From: SHWC01 sp050173345
GTDB lineage: Bacteria > Pseudomonadota > Alphaproteobacteria > UBA828
Direction: 5' to 3'
Length of the DNA: 64,000 bases
Assembly (NCBI GenBank): GCA_050173345.1
Contig: JBFXKW010000007.1
Location: forward strand, 156,599-220,598
How positions within the stretch are numbered: position 1 is the first letter of the stretch; each line of letters begins with the position of its first letter. Position numbers and translations under genes: made by a program. This document shows, one piece after another, positions 1 to 8,365 of this stretch. Under the pieces are notes generated by a model. It was not told the DNA's origin and made no database searches. It saw only the letters and a program-made list of their open reading frames with translations.

Positions 1-222
1 GTCAGGCTGCGCAAGCCGCCGCGCGCCGCGCGTGCGGTGGGCGGCGCGGGCGGCGCCAACCCGGTCTCCTACCTGGTGCCGTGCCACCGCGTGGTGCGCA
101 AGGCGGGCATCATCACCGGCTATGAGTGGGGGCCCGAGCGGAAGCGCGCGCTGCTCGCGCTCGAAGGCGCCAGAGCAGGATCGTTTGAGATGGAATCGCC
201 CGGCGATCCATCTCAAACGTGA
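1..222 (+). CDS. Methylated-DNA--protein-cysteine methyltransferase, C-terminal fragment
   Basis: The reading frame is open from base 1, so the gene starts left of the window and only its last 73 codons are present. It shows the hallmark active-site motif PCHRV (Cys is the alkyl acceptor), preceded by the family-typical ARAVGGAxGANP helix that binds DNA. This is the catalytic end of an Ogt/Ada-type suicide enzyme that removes alkyl groups from O6-alkylguanine. Whether an N-terminal Ada regulatory domain exists cannot be seen. The last ~17 residues are encoded by a palindromic repeat (172-232) and are unlike the usual family C-terminus. Confidence 0.88.
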   Translation, partial: VRLRKPPRAARAVGGAGGANPVSYLVPCHRVVRKAGIITGYEWGPERKRALLALEGARAGSFEMESPGDPSQT

Positions 223-232
223 ATCCTGCTCT
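172..232. repeat. Long palindromic element overlapping a gene end
   Basis: Outer arms AGAGCAGGAT (172-181) and ATCCTGCTCT (223-232) are perfect inverted repeats. Inner arms TTTGAGATGG and CCATCTCAAA also pair, around a CGCCCGGCG core. The element covers the 3' end and stop codon (220-222) of the methyltransferase gene. It could form a long hairpin and act as a terminator, but it resembles a dispersed palindromic repeat: the AGAGCAGGAT arm recurs at 33663. Confidence 0.75.
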
Positions 233-245
233 GCCTAAATGAATT

Positions 246-295
246 AGAGCACGATTCACCGATCAGGTCGAAGCAACCTGATCGGATCGTGCTCT
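246..295. repeat. Second long palindrome, probable bidirectional hairpin
   Basis: AGAGCACGAT (246-255) pairs with ATCGTGCTCT (286-295), and CCGATCAGGT (259-268) pairs with ACCTGATCGG (276-285), leaving a 7-nt loop and a 3-nt bulge. The outer arm differs by one base from the arm of the preceding element, suggesting the same repeat family. It may stop transcription before the MaoC gene; there is no clear U tract. Confidence 0.7.
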
Positions 296-363
296 TGTAT
301 GATGCGATAGCCGAGAAGGCAGTGCCTGCCTAAACTCGGGGTCTCAGTGCCGGGAGCCCGAAC

Positions 364-822
364 ATGCACTATGCCTATTTCGATGATCTGCAGGTCGGCC
401 AGCGCTTCGAGACGCTGGGCTGGACGCTGACCGAATCCTCGATCATCGACTTCGCCGCCGCCTACGATCCGCAATATTTCCACATCGACGTCGAAGCGGC
501 GAAGAACGGCCCGTTCGGCGGCCTGATCTCGAGCGGCTTCCACACGCTCGTCGCCGGCTATCGCATGCTGTTCCAGGGCAACCATGTCGCGCCGCATGCG
601 AGCCTCGGCTCGCCGGGCATCGACGAGCTGCGCTGGACCAAGCCGGTGAAGCCCGGCGACACGCTCCGGATGCGCGGCGAGGTGCTCGAGCTGCGCCCGT
701 CGCAATCCAAGCCCGACCGCGGCGTGGCGCGCTTCCGCATCGAGATCGTCAACCAGAACGACGAGGTGGTGCTGAGCGCGCTGCCGCTCTGGATCCTGAG
801 GAAGCGTCCGTCAGGCGCCTGA
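364..822 (+). CDS. MaoC family (R)-hydratase/dehydratase
   Basis: A 152-residue single hot-dog domain. The N-terminal half carries the hydratase signature: YDPQYFHID supplies the catalytic Asp and His, followed by a Gly-rich turn and GLISSGFHT. This family hydrates 2-enoyl-CoA or related thioesters in the cytoplasm; the substrate is not evident. The ATG at 364 follows GGGAG at a good distance. It ends 12 bp inside the convergent RNase Z gene, so the two share a 3' overlap (811-822). No pathway neighbours are present, so a role beyond the family assignment cannot be given. Confidence 0.87.
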   Translation: MHYAYFDDLQVGQRFETLGWTLTESSIIDFAAAYDPQYFHIDVEAAKNGPFGGLISSGFHTLVAGYRMLFQGNHVAPHASLGSPGIDELRWTKPVKPGDTLRMRGEVLELRPSQSKPDRGVARFRIEIVNQNDEVVLSALPLWILRKRPSGA

Positions 823-1731
823 CTTCTGAATCTTGAAGCGCGCGAGGTCGTCCGCGAGCACGGCGTCGGGGAAGATGGTGCGCGCCTCGGCCAGGATTTC
901 CCGCCCGTGATAGCGCGCCGAGACATGGGTGAGCACCAGCGCGCCGGCCCTGGCCTCGCGTGCGAGCGTCGCCGCTTCCGTCGCCGTGATGTGGCCGTAC
1001 TCGCGCGCCTTGTCGCGTTCGCGATCGAGGAAGGTCGCTTCGATGACCAGGCCGTCGACGCCCTCGGCGTGCGGCACCAGGCTCTCGATCTCCGCGCTAT
1101 CGCCGATCACGAGGAGGCGCACGCCGGGCTCGGCCGGGCCGAGCACCTGGTCCGGCGCGACGGTGCGGCCATCGGCGAGGCGCACGGTCTTGCCGGTCTG
1201 CAGCCGGTGGCGCTCCTCGCCGGGCGGGATGCCGAGCGCGCGCGCCTTGGCATCGTCGAAGCGCCGGTGCGCGGGCTCCTCGAACAGGAAGCCGAACGAG
1301 CCGCCGCCCCTGTGGTTGACCGGCACCGGCAGCACGCGGAGCGATTCGCACGGGATCGCCCGGCCGGCCTCGATCGCCTCGTAGCGCAGTTCGACCGTCT
1401 CGTCGGTCTCGGGGAGGATTGCGTCGATGAGGCGCTTCGCGACCACGAGCGTCGGCGCGCTGCCGTGGATGGCGAGCGTCTCGCGCGCCGGCGTCTCGCC
1501 GAGCGCGGCGACCAGCCCGGCGAGGCCGAGCACATGGTCGAGATGCGCGTGGGTGAGCAGGATGCGGCTGAGCCGGCGCAGGCCGAGCCCGGCGCGCACG
1601 AGCTGGCGCTGGGTGCCCTCTCCGCAATCGATGAGGAAGCGCTCGCCGCCATGCAGCACCATGAGCGCCGGCAGGCCGCGCTCCGCGGTCGGCCGGCTCG
1701 CCGAGGTGCCGAGAAACACCAGCTCGAACAT
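811..1731 (-). CDS. rnz: Ribonuclease Z (tRNA 3'-processing endonuclease)
   Basis: Metallo-beta-lactamase fold protein of 306 residues. It begins MFELVFLGTSASRPT, the RNase Z N-terminal strand, and contains the zinc motif THAHLDH near residue 60, a later GDS metal-ligand turn and a C-terminal LTHVSARYH motif. RNase Z cleaves 3' trailers from tRNA precursors. I chose the inner ATG at 1731 because residues before it in the longer frame (to 1764) do not resemble the family. It is divergent from the heme A synthase gene and overlaps the MaoC gene at its 3' end. Another MBL nuclease is possible, but the motif set favours RNase Z. Confidence 0.85.
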   Translation of the reverse strand: MFELVFLGTSASRPTAERGLPALMVLHGGERFLIDCGEGTQRQLVRAGLGLRRLSRILLTHAHLDHVLGLAGLVAALGETPARETLAIHGSAPTLVVAKRLIDAILPETDETVELRYEAIEAGRAIPCESLRVLPVPVNHRGGGSFGFLFEEPAHRRFDDAKARALGIPPGEERHRLQTGKTVRLADGRTVAPDQVLGPAEPGVRLLVIGDSAEIESLVPHAEGVDGLVIEATFLDRERDKAREYGHITATEAATLAREARAGALVLTHVSARYHGREILAEARTIFPDAVLADDLARFKIQKSGA

Positions 1732-1835
1732 GTCCCTACCCGCGATTGCGGCGATATGACCCAAACCCTCGGCTTTTCCCCGACCGCCGGATGCGCCATA
1801 TCTTGCGCCATGCTGACCGCCCCGGCCATGGCTCG

Positions 1836-3008
1836 ATGACGGCGAACGCGACGCTTGCGGCAGCGTCGTCCCGCACGCTGCGCCACGATGCCGCGAAGGC
1901 GGACCGGCAGATCGCGCACTGGCTGCTCGCGGTCGCCGCGCTCGTCTTCTGCATGGTGGTGCTCGGCGGCGTCACGCGCCTGACCGAGTCGGGCCTCTCC
2001 ATCGTCGAGTGGCAGCCGCTGATCGGCGCCATCCCGCCGCTCTCCGAGGCTGACTGGCAGGCGCTGTTCGCGAAATACCAGGCGACGCCCGAGTACCAGA
2101 AGGTCAACCTCGGCATGACGCTCGAGGGCTTCAAGGAGATTTTCTGGCTCGAATACCTGCACCGCCTGCTCGGCCGCGCCATCGGCGTCGCCTTCCTGCT
2201 GCCCTTCCTCTATTTCCTCGTGCGTCGGCGCATCCGCCGCGGCCTCGCGCCGCAGCTCGCGGTCATGTTCGTGCTCGGCGCGCTGCAGGGCGCGCTCGGC
2301 TGGTACATGGTGAAGAGCGGGCTCAGCGACCGGCCCGATGTCAGCCCGTACCGCCTCGCCGCGCATCTCGTGCTCGCGACCGCGATCTATCTCTACATGC
2401 TCTGGGTCGCGCTCGGCCTGCTCGCGCCGAGGGGGCCGAAGGCGCGCCAGGGCAGGGGGCCGCGGCTGGTCCGTGTCTACGCACCGGCGCTGCTCGGCCT
2501 CACGCTGCTGACGCTCACCGCCGGTGCCTTCGTCGCCGGCAACGACGCCGGGCTCGCCTACAACAGCTTCCCGCTGATGGACGGCCGGCTGGTGCCGCAG
2601 GACCTCTTCCCCCACGAGCCGGCTTGGCGCAACGGCTTCGAGGGCCTGGCGCTGGTGCAGCTCAATCACCGGCTGCTCGCCTACCTGACCGTGCTTGGCG
2701 CGCTCGGCCTCGTCATCGCCTCGGGCGCCTATGGCACGCGCAGCGGCCTTTCGGTCGAGACCCGCCGCGTCGTCTGGCTCGTTGCCGGCCTCGCGCTCGG
2801 CCAGGCCGGGCTCGGCGTCGTGACGCTGCTGCTCTATGTGCCCATCGCGCTCGGCGCGGCGCACCAGGGCGGCGCGCTGCTGCTGCTCACCGCGCTCTTA
2901 TGGGCGAGTCATTCGGCGCGTCGCGCCGAAGGCGCGCCCACGTCAAGACGGACCGAGGGTACGCCGGGCCTTACCAGCGCAGCACCGGGATCGCGGCGTC
3001 CGGCCTGA
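1836..3008 (+). CDS. ctaA: Heme A synthase (COX15/CtaA)
   Basis: A 390-residue polytopic inner-membrane protein with about eight hydrophobic segments. VLGGVTRLTESGLSIVEW is the COX15 signature after the first helix. The EYLHRLLGR and QLNHRLLAY segments carry heme-liganding histidines, and AAHQGGALL near the end carries another conserved His. It oxidises heme O to heme A for aa3-type cytochrome oxidase, implying aerobic respiration. The ATG at 1836 is the start that gives a short cytosolic N-terminus before the first helix. The last ~35 residues (Arg/Ser/Pro rich) are non-family and lie over the 3' end of the convergent HAD gene (38 bp overlap). Confidence 0.93.
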   Translation: MTANATLAAASSRTLRHDAAKADRQIAHWLLAVAALVFCMVVLGGVTRLTESGLSIVEWQPLIGAIPPLSEADWQALFAKYQATPEYQKVNLGMTLEGFKEIFWLEYLHRLLGRAIGVAFLLPFLYFLVRRRIRRGLAPQLAVMFVLGALQGALGWYMVKSGLSDRPDVSPYRLAAHLVLATAIYLYMLWVALGLLAPRGPKARQGRGPRLVRVYAPALLGLTLLTLTAGAFVAGNDAGLAYNSFPLMDGRLVPQDLFPHEPAWRNGFEGLALVQLNHRLLAYLTVLGALGLVIASGAYGTRSGLSVETRRVVWLVAGLALGQAGLGVVTLLLYVPIALGAAHQGGALLLLTALLWASHSARRAEGAPTSRRTEGTPGLTSAAPGSRRPA

Positions 3009-3843
3009 TCTCGGGCGAGGTCACGAGGGCTTCGAGCGCCTCGGCAGGCGGCGGGCTGAGCCGGTCGATGCCGAGCGCGTCGGCGAGGATGCCGCCGGTG
3101 ACCAGCAGGCTGGCGAGCCCGGCGGCGCGCGCGCCCCTGATGTCGGTCTCGATGCCGTCGCCGATCGCGAGCACCCGATGGGCGGCGCTCAGGCCGAGCC
3201 TTTCGAGCGTCGGCGGATAGCTGCTCGGATAGGGCTTGCCGAAATAGCTCACGCCTCCGCCGAGCTCCAGATAGCGCGCGGCGAGCGCGCCGGCGCAGGC
3301 TTCGCGGACGCCGAGCCGCACCACCACGAGATCCGGATTGGCGCACAGCATGGGCAGCCCGCGCCGTGCCGCCGCCGCCAGCGTATCTTCGTAGTGAGCC
3401 ACCGTGGGCCGCGCGTCGTCGAGCCCGATCGCGAGCAGGAAGTCCGCTTCCTCCACCGCATCGGCGCGGCGATAGTCAAGGCCGTCGAGCAGGTCGTCGT
3501 CCATGTCAGGGCCGAGCAGGACATAGCGCGGCCCGAGCGTAGCGAGCGCCGCATCGCGCCGCGTTTCGAGCGCGGCGCGGGTGACCTCGCCGGACGACAC
3601 CACGCCGCGGTGCAGGCCGGGCGGCACGCCCTTGGCTTCGAGCTGCTGCTCGACCCTCGCGGCGCGGCGCGGCGCGTTGGAAAGGAAGACGACCGGGCGC
3701 CCGAGCACGGCCAGCCGCTCCAGGCACTCGACGACCTCGGGGAAGGCCGGCCCGCCCTGGTGGACGACGCCCCAGACGTCGAGCACGAAGCCGTCATAGC
3801 GCGCGGCGATCTGCGAGAGGCCGCTGATGAGCGGGATGACCAT
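2971..3843 (-). CDS. HAD superfamily class IIA hydrolase (TIGR01459-like)
   Basis: About 290 residues. Motif I is LDVWGVVHQG, in which the usual second Asp is Trp, as is typical of this subfamily. Motif II is FLSNAPRR, the C2 cap domain lies between, and motif IV is AIGDGIETDIRGARAAG. These phosphatases act on small phosphoesters and resemble NagD/PGP, but the physiological substrate of the subfamily is not established. The ATG at 3843 is chosen because MVIPLISGLSQIA is the subfamily's usual beginning. It converges on ctaA and follows the TipF-like gene by 80 bp on the same strand. Confidence 0.83.
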   Translation of the reverse strand: MVIPLISGLSQIAARYDGFVLDVWGVVHQGGPAFPEVVECLERLAVLGRPVVFLSNAPRRAARVEQQLEAKGVPPGLHRGVVSSGEVTRAALETRRDAALATLGPRYVLLGPDMDDDLLDGLDYRRADAVEEADFLLAIGLDDARPTVAHYEDTLAAAARRGLPMLCANPDLVVVRLGVREACAGALAARYLELGGGVSYFGKPYPSSYPPTLERLGLSAAHRVLAIGDGIETDIRGARAAGLASLLVTGGILADALGIDRLSPPPAEALEALVTSPEIRPDAAIPVLRW

Positions 3844-3923
3844 GGTGCGACGGAACCGGCGCAGCGAACGAGGAGCGCCCTTCTCGCACATCGCCGCGGC
3901 GCGGGGAAGCCCGCCGCGCCGCC

Positions 3924-5342
3924 TCATGCGCGGAGGCGGCTCTCGCGCGGCTCGCCGAACAGGTAGCCCTGGCCGTAGGGGAACGGGAAGTCGAGCAGCT
4001 CGACGAGCTGCCGCTCCGTCTCGATCTTCTCGACGACGATGGAGACGCCGGCTCGGCGGGCGTCCTCCAGCAGGCGTTCGATGCGCCGCGCGCCTTCGGG
4101 CTCGGCGCACAGGTCGAGGATGGTGCGGACGTCGAGCTTGACGAACTCGAAGCGGCGCTTCGCCAGTGCGCCGAAGTTGAGGTCGAGGCGCGCGACCTGG
4201 TCGAGCGAGAAGCGATAGCCGAGCCGCTGCAACGCGTCGAGGCCATCCGCCATGGCGTGATAGCCGGCTTCCATGTCCGCCTGCGAGAACTCGAAGACCA
4301 GATCGTTCGCGAGCTCCTTGTTGTCGCCGAGAAAGTCGAGGAACTGCGGGAAGAAGCTGTCGTCGTGGACCGTGTGTGGCGATACGTTGCAGAAGAAGCC
4401 GATGTTCCGCTCGCTCCGGTGCAGCCGGCGCATGAGCTGGACGCAGCGGAACAGGAGATTGTTGTCGATCGCCGCGATCAGGCCCGCGTCGGTGGCGACG
4501 CGCAGATATTGCTCCGGGCCGACGATGTCGCCCTCGGGCGAGCGTATGCGCGAGAACGCCTCGTAATACCTCGTGCGGCGATTGGGCAGCGAGACGATGG
4601 GCTGTGCGAAGAGCGTGACCCGCGCGCGCTCCAGGGCGTCGCGCGTCATCTCGAGAATCGCGGCGTCCGGCGCCGGTTCGCCGGCCGCTCCGGCCGTGCC
4701 TGGCGGCGGGTCGTCGAAATCGCTCCCCAACAGGCGGTCGGCGACGAGGTGGCGCCGGTATTCGGTTTCGCCGTTCATGTCGCGGCGCGCGGTGGCGGCC
4801 CGCGCGGTCGGCGCCGCGCCGGCGCCGGTCGGGGCGAGCCGTTCGTCCTGGTTGCCGTTCAGCCGCATCGGCCGCTCGGCGGGCGGGGAGGGCGCCGCCG
4901 CTTCCGTCGCGATCGGCATGTCCTTCGGCAATTGCGCGAGGACCGCCTTCAGGAGGTCGATCTCGCGCCGGCTGTGGGCGTCGGCTTCCGCGCTCTCCTC
5001 CGCGCTCGAAGCCGGCGCCTCGCCGTCGCCCGGGCCGAGCGGATCGGCCGCCATCAACGGCTGGTCGCCGATGATGCGGAGTTCCTGCCGGGCGCGGCGC
5101 AGCTCGGTCTGCACCGCGGCGTTTGACGCCCGCAGGACCCGCAAATCCTCGGTAAAGCGCCGGGCGCGCGCCGTCTGCGTCGCGCCCTGGTGCATCAGGG
5201 CCGCGACGACCAGGAAACCGCCTGCGCCGAACATCGCGACATCGCTGCCCAGCGCCGGCACGATCTGTGGCAGCGCGAAGGCCAAAACGAGGCTGATGCC
5301 GACATAGGTGAGGGCGATGAGCCCGTGCAGCAGCAAGGACAT
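3924..5342 (-). CDS. tipF: TipF-like membrane protein with degenerate EAL domain
   Basis: 472 residues. Two N-terminal transmembrane helices (about 5-27 and 31-51) are followed by a coiled coil with a disordered linker (to about 215) and a C-terminal EAL fold. The EAL core is recognisable through NVSP, VKLD and QGYLFG. However, the ExL motif reads EAF and the DDFG loop is replaced by SLDQ, so phosphodiesterase activity is unlikely. Architecture and degeneracy match Caulobacter TipF, a c-di-GMP-binding receptor that positions the flagellum. The flagellar genes 9 kb away and a CtrA-like site in its promoter region support this. Orthology is inferred from architecture. Confidence 0.68.
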   Translation of the reverse strand: MSLLLHGLIALTYVGISLVLAFALPQIVPALGSDVAMFGAGGFLVVAALMHQGATQTARARRFTEDLRVLRASNAAVQTELRRARQELRIIGDQPLMAADPLGPGDGEAPASSAEESAEADAHSRREIDLLKAVLAQLPKDMPIATEAAAPSPPAERPMRLNGNQDERLAPTGAGAAPTARAATARRDMNGETEYRRHLVADRLLGSDFDDPPPGTAGAAGEPAPDAAILEMTRDALERARVTLFAQPIVSLPNRRTRYYEAFSRIRSPEGDIVGPEQYLRVATDAGLIAAIDNNLLFRCVQLMRRLHRSERNIGFFCNVSPHTVHDDSFFPQFLDFLGDNKELANDLVFEFSQADMEAGYHAMADGLDALQRLGYRFSLDQVARLDLNFGALAKRRFEFVKLDVRTILDLCAEPEGARRIERLLEDARRAGVSIVVEKIETERQLVELLDFPFPYGQGYLFGEPRESRLRA

Positions 5343-5395
5343 GAGACACGTCGGACCGGCTGAAACGCTCAGCCTGGATGCTCGGAGAGAACGAT

Positions 5396-5409
5396 TTAAG
5401 TATGGTTAA
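5396..5409. promoter_or_regulatory. CtrA-like site with 6-nt spacer
   Basis: TTAA (5396-5399), six bases, then TTAA (5406-5409), between the divergent TipF-like and sugar dehydrogenase-like genes. The canonical CtrA box has a 7-nt spacer, so this is weaker than the site before flgB. Confidence 0.3.
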
Positions 5410-5437
5410 GTGGTTCTTTCAGCGTCGAGGTTCCCCG

Positions 5438-6583
5438 ATGAAGACCAACCGGAGCCGCATCGGCGCGGCGCTCGCCGTCGGGCTCTGCGCGCTGCTCGCC
5501 GCGGCGGCGCCACAAGGCGAGGCGGGCGCGCAGGAGCCGTCCCTCGAAACGCTGGTGAGCCGGCTTGAATTGCCGCCGGGTTTTCGCATCGAGCTGGTCA
5601 CCGACCAGGTGCCGGGCGCCAGGTCGCTCGCCTGGAGCGACAAGGGAACCCTCTTCGTCGGCACGCGCCGGAACGGCGTCGTCTACGCCGTCACCGGCCT
5701 CGCGGACGATTGGCGTGCCGACCGCGTGGTCACGATCGCAAGCGACCTCGATTCGCCGAACGGCGTAGCGGTGCGGGAGGGCGCGCTCTATGTCGCGGAG
5801 ATCGGCCGCATCATCCGGTTCGACGGTATCGAGAACCGGCTCGACGATCCGCCCGAGCCGATGGTGGTCTATGACGAGCTGCCCGGCGAGCGCCGTCATG
5901 GCTGGCGGTACATGCGGTTCGGGCCCAACGGCCTGCTCTACGTGGCGGTCGGCGCACCGTGCAATGCCTGCCTCGTGCAGGACCCGTTCGGCACCATCGC
6001 GAAGATCAACCCGGACGGCAGCGAGTTCCAGATATTCGCCCGGGGCATCAGGAACTCGGTCGGCTTCGATTGGCACCCGCTGACCCAGGAGCTCTGGTTC
6101 ACCGACAACGGGCGCGACGGCATGGGCGACGACGTGCCGCCGGACGAGCTCAACCGCGCGCGGCAATCGCTGCTCGACTTCGGCTTTCCCTATTGCCATG
6201 CCGGCGAGACGGTCGATCCCGAGCACGGCACCGCGGGCGATTGCGAGCGCGCCGAGCCGCCCGCGCAGAAGCTCGGCCCGCATGTCGCGGCGCTCGGCAT
6301 GCGCTTCTATACCGGCGAGATGTTCCCGGCCGCGTTCCGCCATCAGATCTTCATCGCCGAGCACGGCTCGTGGGACCGCAGCGAGCCGATCGGCTACCGC
6401 ATCAGCCTGGTCCGCCTCGACGAGGCCGGTGCGGCGGCGAGCTACGAGCCGTTCATCCAAGGCTGGCTCGGCGCGGACGGCGCGTGGGGCCGGCCGGTCG
6501 ACCTGGAGGTCATGCCGGACGGCTCGATGCTGGTCTCGGACGACCATGCCGGCGCCATATACCGGATCAGCTACGCGCCCTGA
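5438..6583 (+). CDS. PQQ-type sugar (glucose/sorbosone) dehydrogenase-like beta-propeller
   Basis: 381 residues, with a typical secretion signal (Lys/Arg start, hydrophobic core, cleavage near AGAQE). A six-bladed beta-propeller of the soluble glucose/sorbosone dehydrogenase family follows: LPPGFRIELV, SPNGVAVREGALYVAE, ARGIRNSVGFDWHP and FTDNGRDGMGDDVPPDELN are recognisable blade motifs. These periplasmic proteins oxidise aldoses or sorbosone using PQQ. The actual substrate is unknown and many family members have no proven activity. The start at 5438 follows GAGG; upstream in-frame ATGs would place extra residues before the signal peptide. No PQQ synthesis genes are in the window. Confidence 0.8.
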   Translation: MKTNRSRIGAALAVGLCALLAAAAPQGEAGAQEPSLETLVSRLELPPGFRIELVTDQVPGARSLAWSDKGTLFVGTRRNGVVYAVTGLADDWRADRVVTIASDLDSPNGVAVREGALYVAEIGRIIRFDGIENRLDDPPEPMVVYDELPGERRHGWRYMRFGPNGLLYVAVGAPCNACLVQDPFGTIAKINPDGSEFQIFARGIRNSVGFDWHPLTQELWFTDNGRDGMGDDVPPDELNRARQSLLDFGFPYCHAGETVDPEHGTAGDCERAEPPAQKLGPHVAALGMRFYTGEMFPAAFRHQIFIAEHGSWDRSEPIGYRISLVRLDEAGAAASYEPFIQGWLGADGAWGRPVDLEVMPDGSMLVSDDHAGAIYRISYAP

Positions 6584-6681
6584 GCGGTTTTGCCACGCCC
6601 CGGCGGTTTCGCTATCCTTGCGCGGGTCGGATCAAGGGGAGGAACAGACCCGTTGACTGAAGCGCGACGGGAGCGAGACCC

Positions 6682-7749
6682 GTGAGAATTCTGGCGCCTG
6701 TGGCGATCTGTCTCGGCCTGGCCCTGGCGATCGGCCTGATCGTCTATAACGGCGCGGGCGATGTGGCCGGCGCGATCGCCGCGGCGAGCTGGGGCATCGT
6801 CCTCGTGGTTCTCGTCCGGCTCGTGCCGATCATGGCGGATGGCTGCCTGTGGCGGCTGCTGTTTCCCCGTGCGGAACGGCCGCCGGTGCCGCTCCTGCTG
6901 TGGACGCGCTGGATCGGCGAGGCTGTCAACACGCTGCTGCCGGGGCTCCAGGTCGGCGGCGCCCTGGTCCGCACCCGTCTCCTGGTGCTGCGCGGCATCC
7001 CGGGCCGCTATGCCGGCGCGAGCGTGGTCGTCGATCTCACCTTGAGCACGCTGACCCAGCTTCTCTTCACCCTCATCGGGATCGGCTTCCTGGTCGCGCG
7101 CTATGGCGACAGCGGCTTCGCGCGCGGGGCAGCGATCGGCGTCTTCGTCGGCCTGCTGCTGCTCGGCGGCTTCTACTTCACCCAGCGGCGCGGGCTGTTC
7201 CGCGCGCTCGCCGGCATCTTCTCGCGCATGGCAAGGGGGCGCGCCTGGGTCTCGGCGGTGGGCGGCGCCGCCGCGCTCGACGATGCGATCAGGGAGGTCT
7301 ACCGGCAGCCCTGGTCGGTGCTCGGCAATGCCAGCGGCCAGCTTGTCGCCTGGATGCTCGGCGCGGCGGAGATCTGGCTCGCCCTCTATTTCATGGGGCA
7401 CCCGGTCACGATCGCCGATGCGCTGCTGCTCGAGAGCCTCGTCCTCGCCGTGCGTGCCGCGGCCTTCATCGTGCCCGGCGCGGTCGGCGTCCAGGAGGGC
7501 GCGCTGATGCTGCTCGGCAGCGTGGTCGGCCTGCCGCCGGAGATCGCGCTCGGGCTCTCGCTGGTCAAGCGGCTGCGTGAGATCGCGCTCGGCGTGCCGG
7601 CGCTGATGGTCTGGCAGGTCGTCGAGGGCCACCGCCTGTTCTCGCGCCGCTCGCGGCCAGCGCCCGCGCCGGCCGCGGCGCCGGCGCCCGAGCCGCTGCC
7701 CGGCATGGCCGCCATGCCCCAGAACGAGAGCCGGCAGGAGGCCGGCTAG
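6682..7749 (+). CDS. Lysylphosphatidylglycerol synthase TM-domain protein, HpnL-like
   Basis: 355 residues, GTG start at 6682 after GGGAG. It has about eight hydrophobic segments across the first 320 residues and a Pro/Ala-rich cytosolic tail. The pattern (paired helices, NTLLPGLQVGGALVRTRLL, late IVPGAVGVQEGAL) matches the flippase-like LPG-synthase transmembrane family (UPF0104). The VPGAVGVQEG element is seen in HpnL proteins of hopanoid gene sets. No hopanoid genes accompany it here, so transport of a polyprenyl or lipid substrate is only a family-level inference. It ends 5 bp from the convergent methyltransferase gene. Confidence 0.72.
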   Translation: MRILAPVAICLGLALAIGLIVYNGAGDVAGAIAAASWGIVLVVLVRLVPIMADGCLWRLLFPRAERPPVPLLLWTRWIGEAVNTLLPGLQVGGALVRTRLLVLRGIPGRYAGASVVVDLTLSTLTQLLFTLIGIGFLVARYGDSGFARGAAIGVFVGLLLLGGFYFTQRRGLFRALAGIFSRMARGRAWVSAVGGAAALDDAIREVYRQPWSVLGNASGQLVAWMLGAAEIWLALYFMGHPVTIADALLLESLVLAVRAAAFIVPGAVGVQEGALMLLGSVVGLPPEIALGLSLVKRLREIALGVPALMVWQVVEGHRLFSRRSRPAPAPAAAPAPEPLPGMAAMPQNESRQEAG

Positions 7750-7753
7750 CCTC

Positions 7754-8359
7754 TCAGGGCAGCTTGAACAGCGGCTTGAGCCAGCCGGCCGCCTGGATGT
7801 ATTCGATCGCCTCGATGGCGGGAAAGGCGGCGAAGAACCAGATCGAATCGCGGATCGTGCGCAGGATGAAGCGCGGCCGCGTGATGATCTCCTCGTCCGA
7901 CCGGTAGCGCGAGAGCCGCGGCAGCCAGCGCGGCACGCGGCGCGCGTAAGCGTCGTACGCGGCGCCGAACCTGGCGTGCAGATAGCCTTCCTCGCGGCGC
8001 ACGACTTGGCGGTAATAGAAGGCGAAGGCGGCCGCCAGCGCCAAGGTGATGCTGAACTGCACCGTCATCAGCCCGATGCCGACCAGGCCCAGGAACGAGA
8101 ACACGTAGAGCGGGTTGCGCACGATCGAGAAAGGCCCGGTATCGACGACGCGCTCGTTCTTGTAGCCGCCGATATAGGCGGAGCACCAGATGCGCCCGAT
8201 CACGCAGACGATGACCAGCGCATAGCCCAGATACTCGATGGGCTCGTGGAGCATGCTGTCATCGCCCCAGACCGGCCGGGACAGGAAGAGCAGCGCGATC
8301 ACGCCGAGCGCGGCGATCCGCGTGTCGGCGATGCGCCTTTTGAGGAGGCTGGTGGCCAT
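7754..8359 (-). CDS. Isoprenylcysteine carboxyl methyltransferase family membrane protein
   Basis: 201 residues with four or five hydrophobic segments. The C-terminal half has the conserved core of the ICMT/phospholipid methyltransferase family: VVDTGPFSIVRNPLY, then RREEGYLHARFGAAYDAYARRVPRWLP, which bind S-adenosylmethionine at the membrane face. Bacterial members methylate lipids or small substrates that are mostly unknown. The gene lies 6 bp downstream of lysS on the same strand and is probably co-transcribed with it. Confidence 0.8.
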   Translation of the reverse strand: MATSLLKRRIADTRIAALGVIALLFLSRPVWGDDSMLHEPIEYLGYALVIVCVIGRIWCSAYIGGYKNERVVDTGPFSIVRNPLYVFSFLGLVGIGLMTVQFSITLALAAAFAFYYRQVVRREEGYLHARFGAAYDAYARRVPRWLPRLSRYRSDEEIITRPRFILRTIRDSIWFFAAFPAIEAIEYIQAAGWLKPLFKLP

Positions 8360-8365
8360 GACGGC

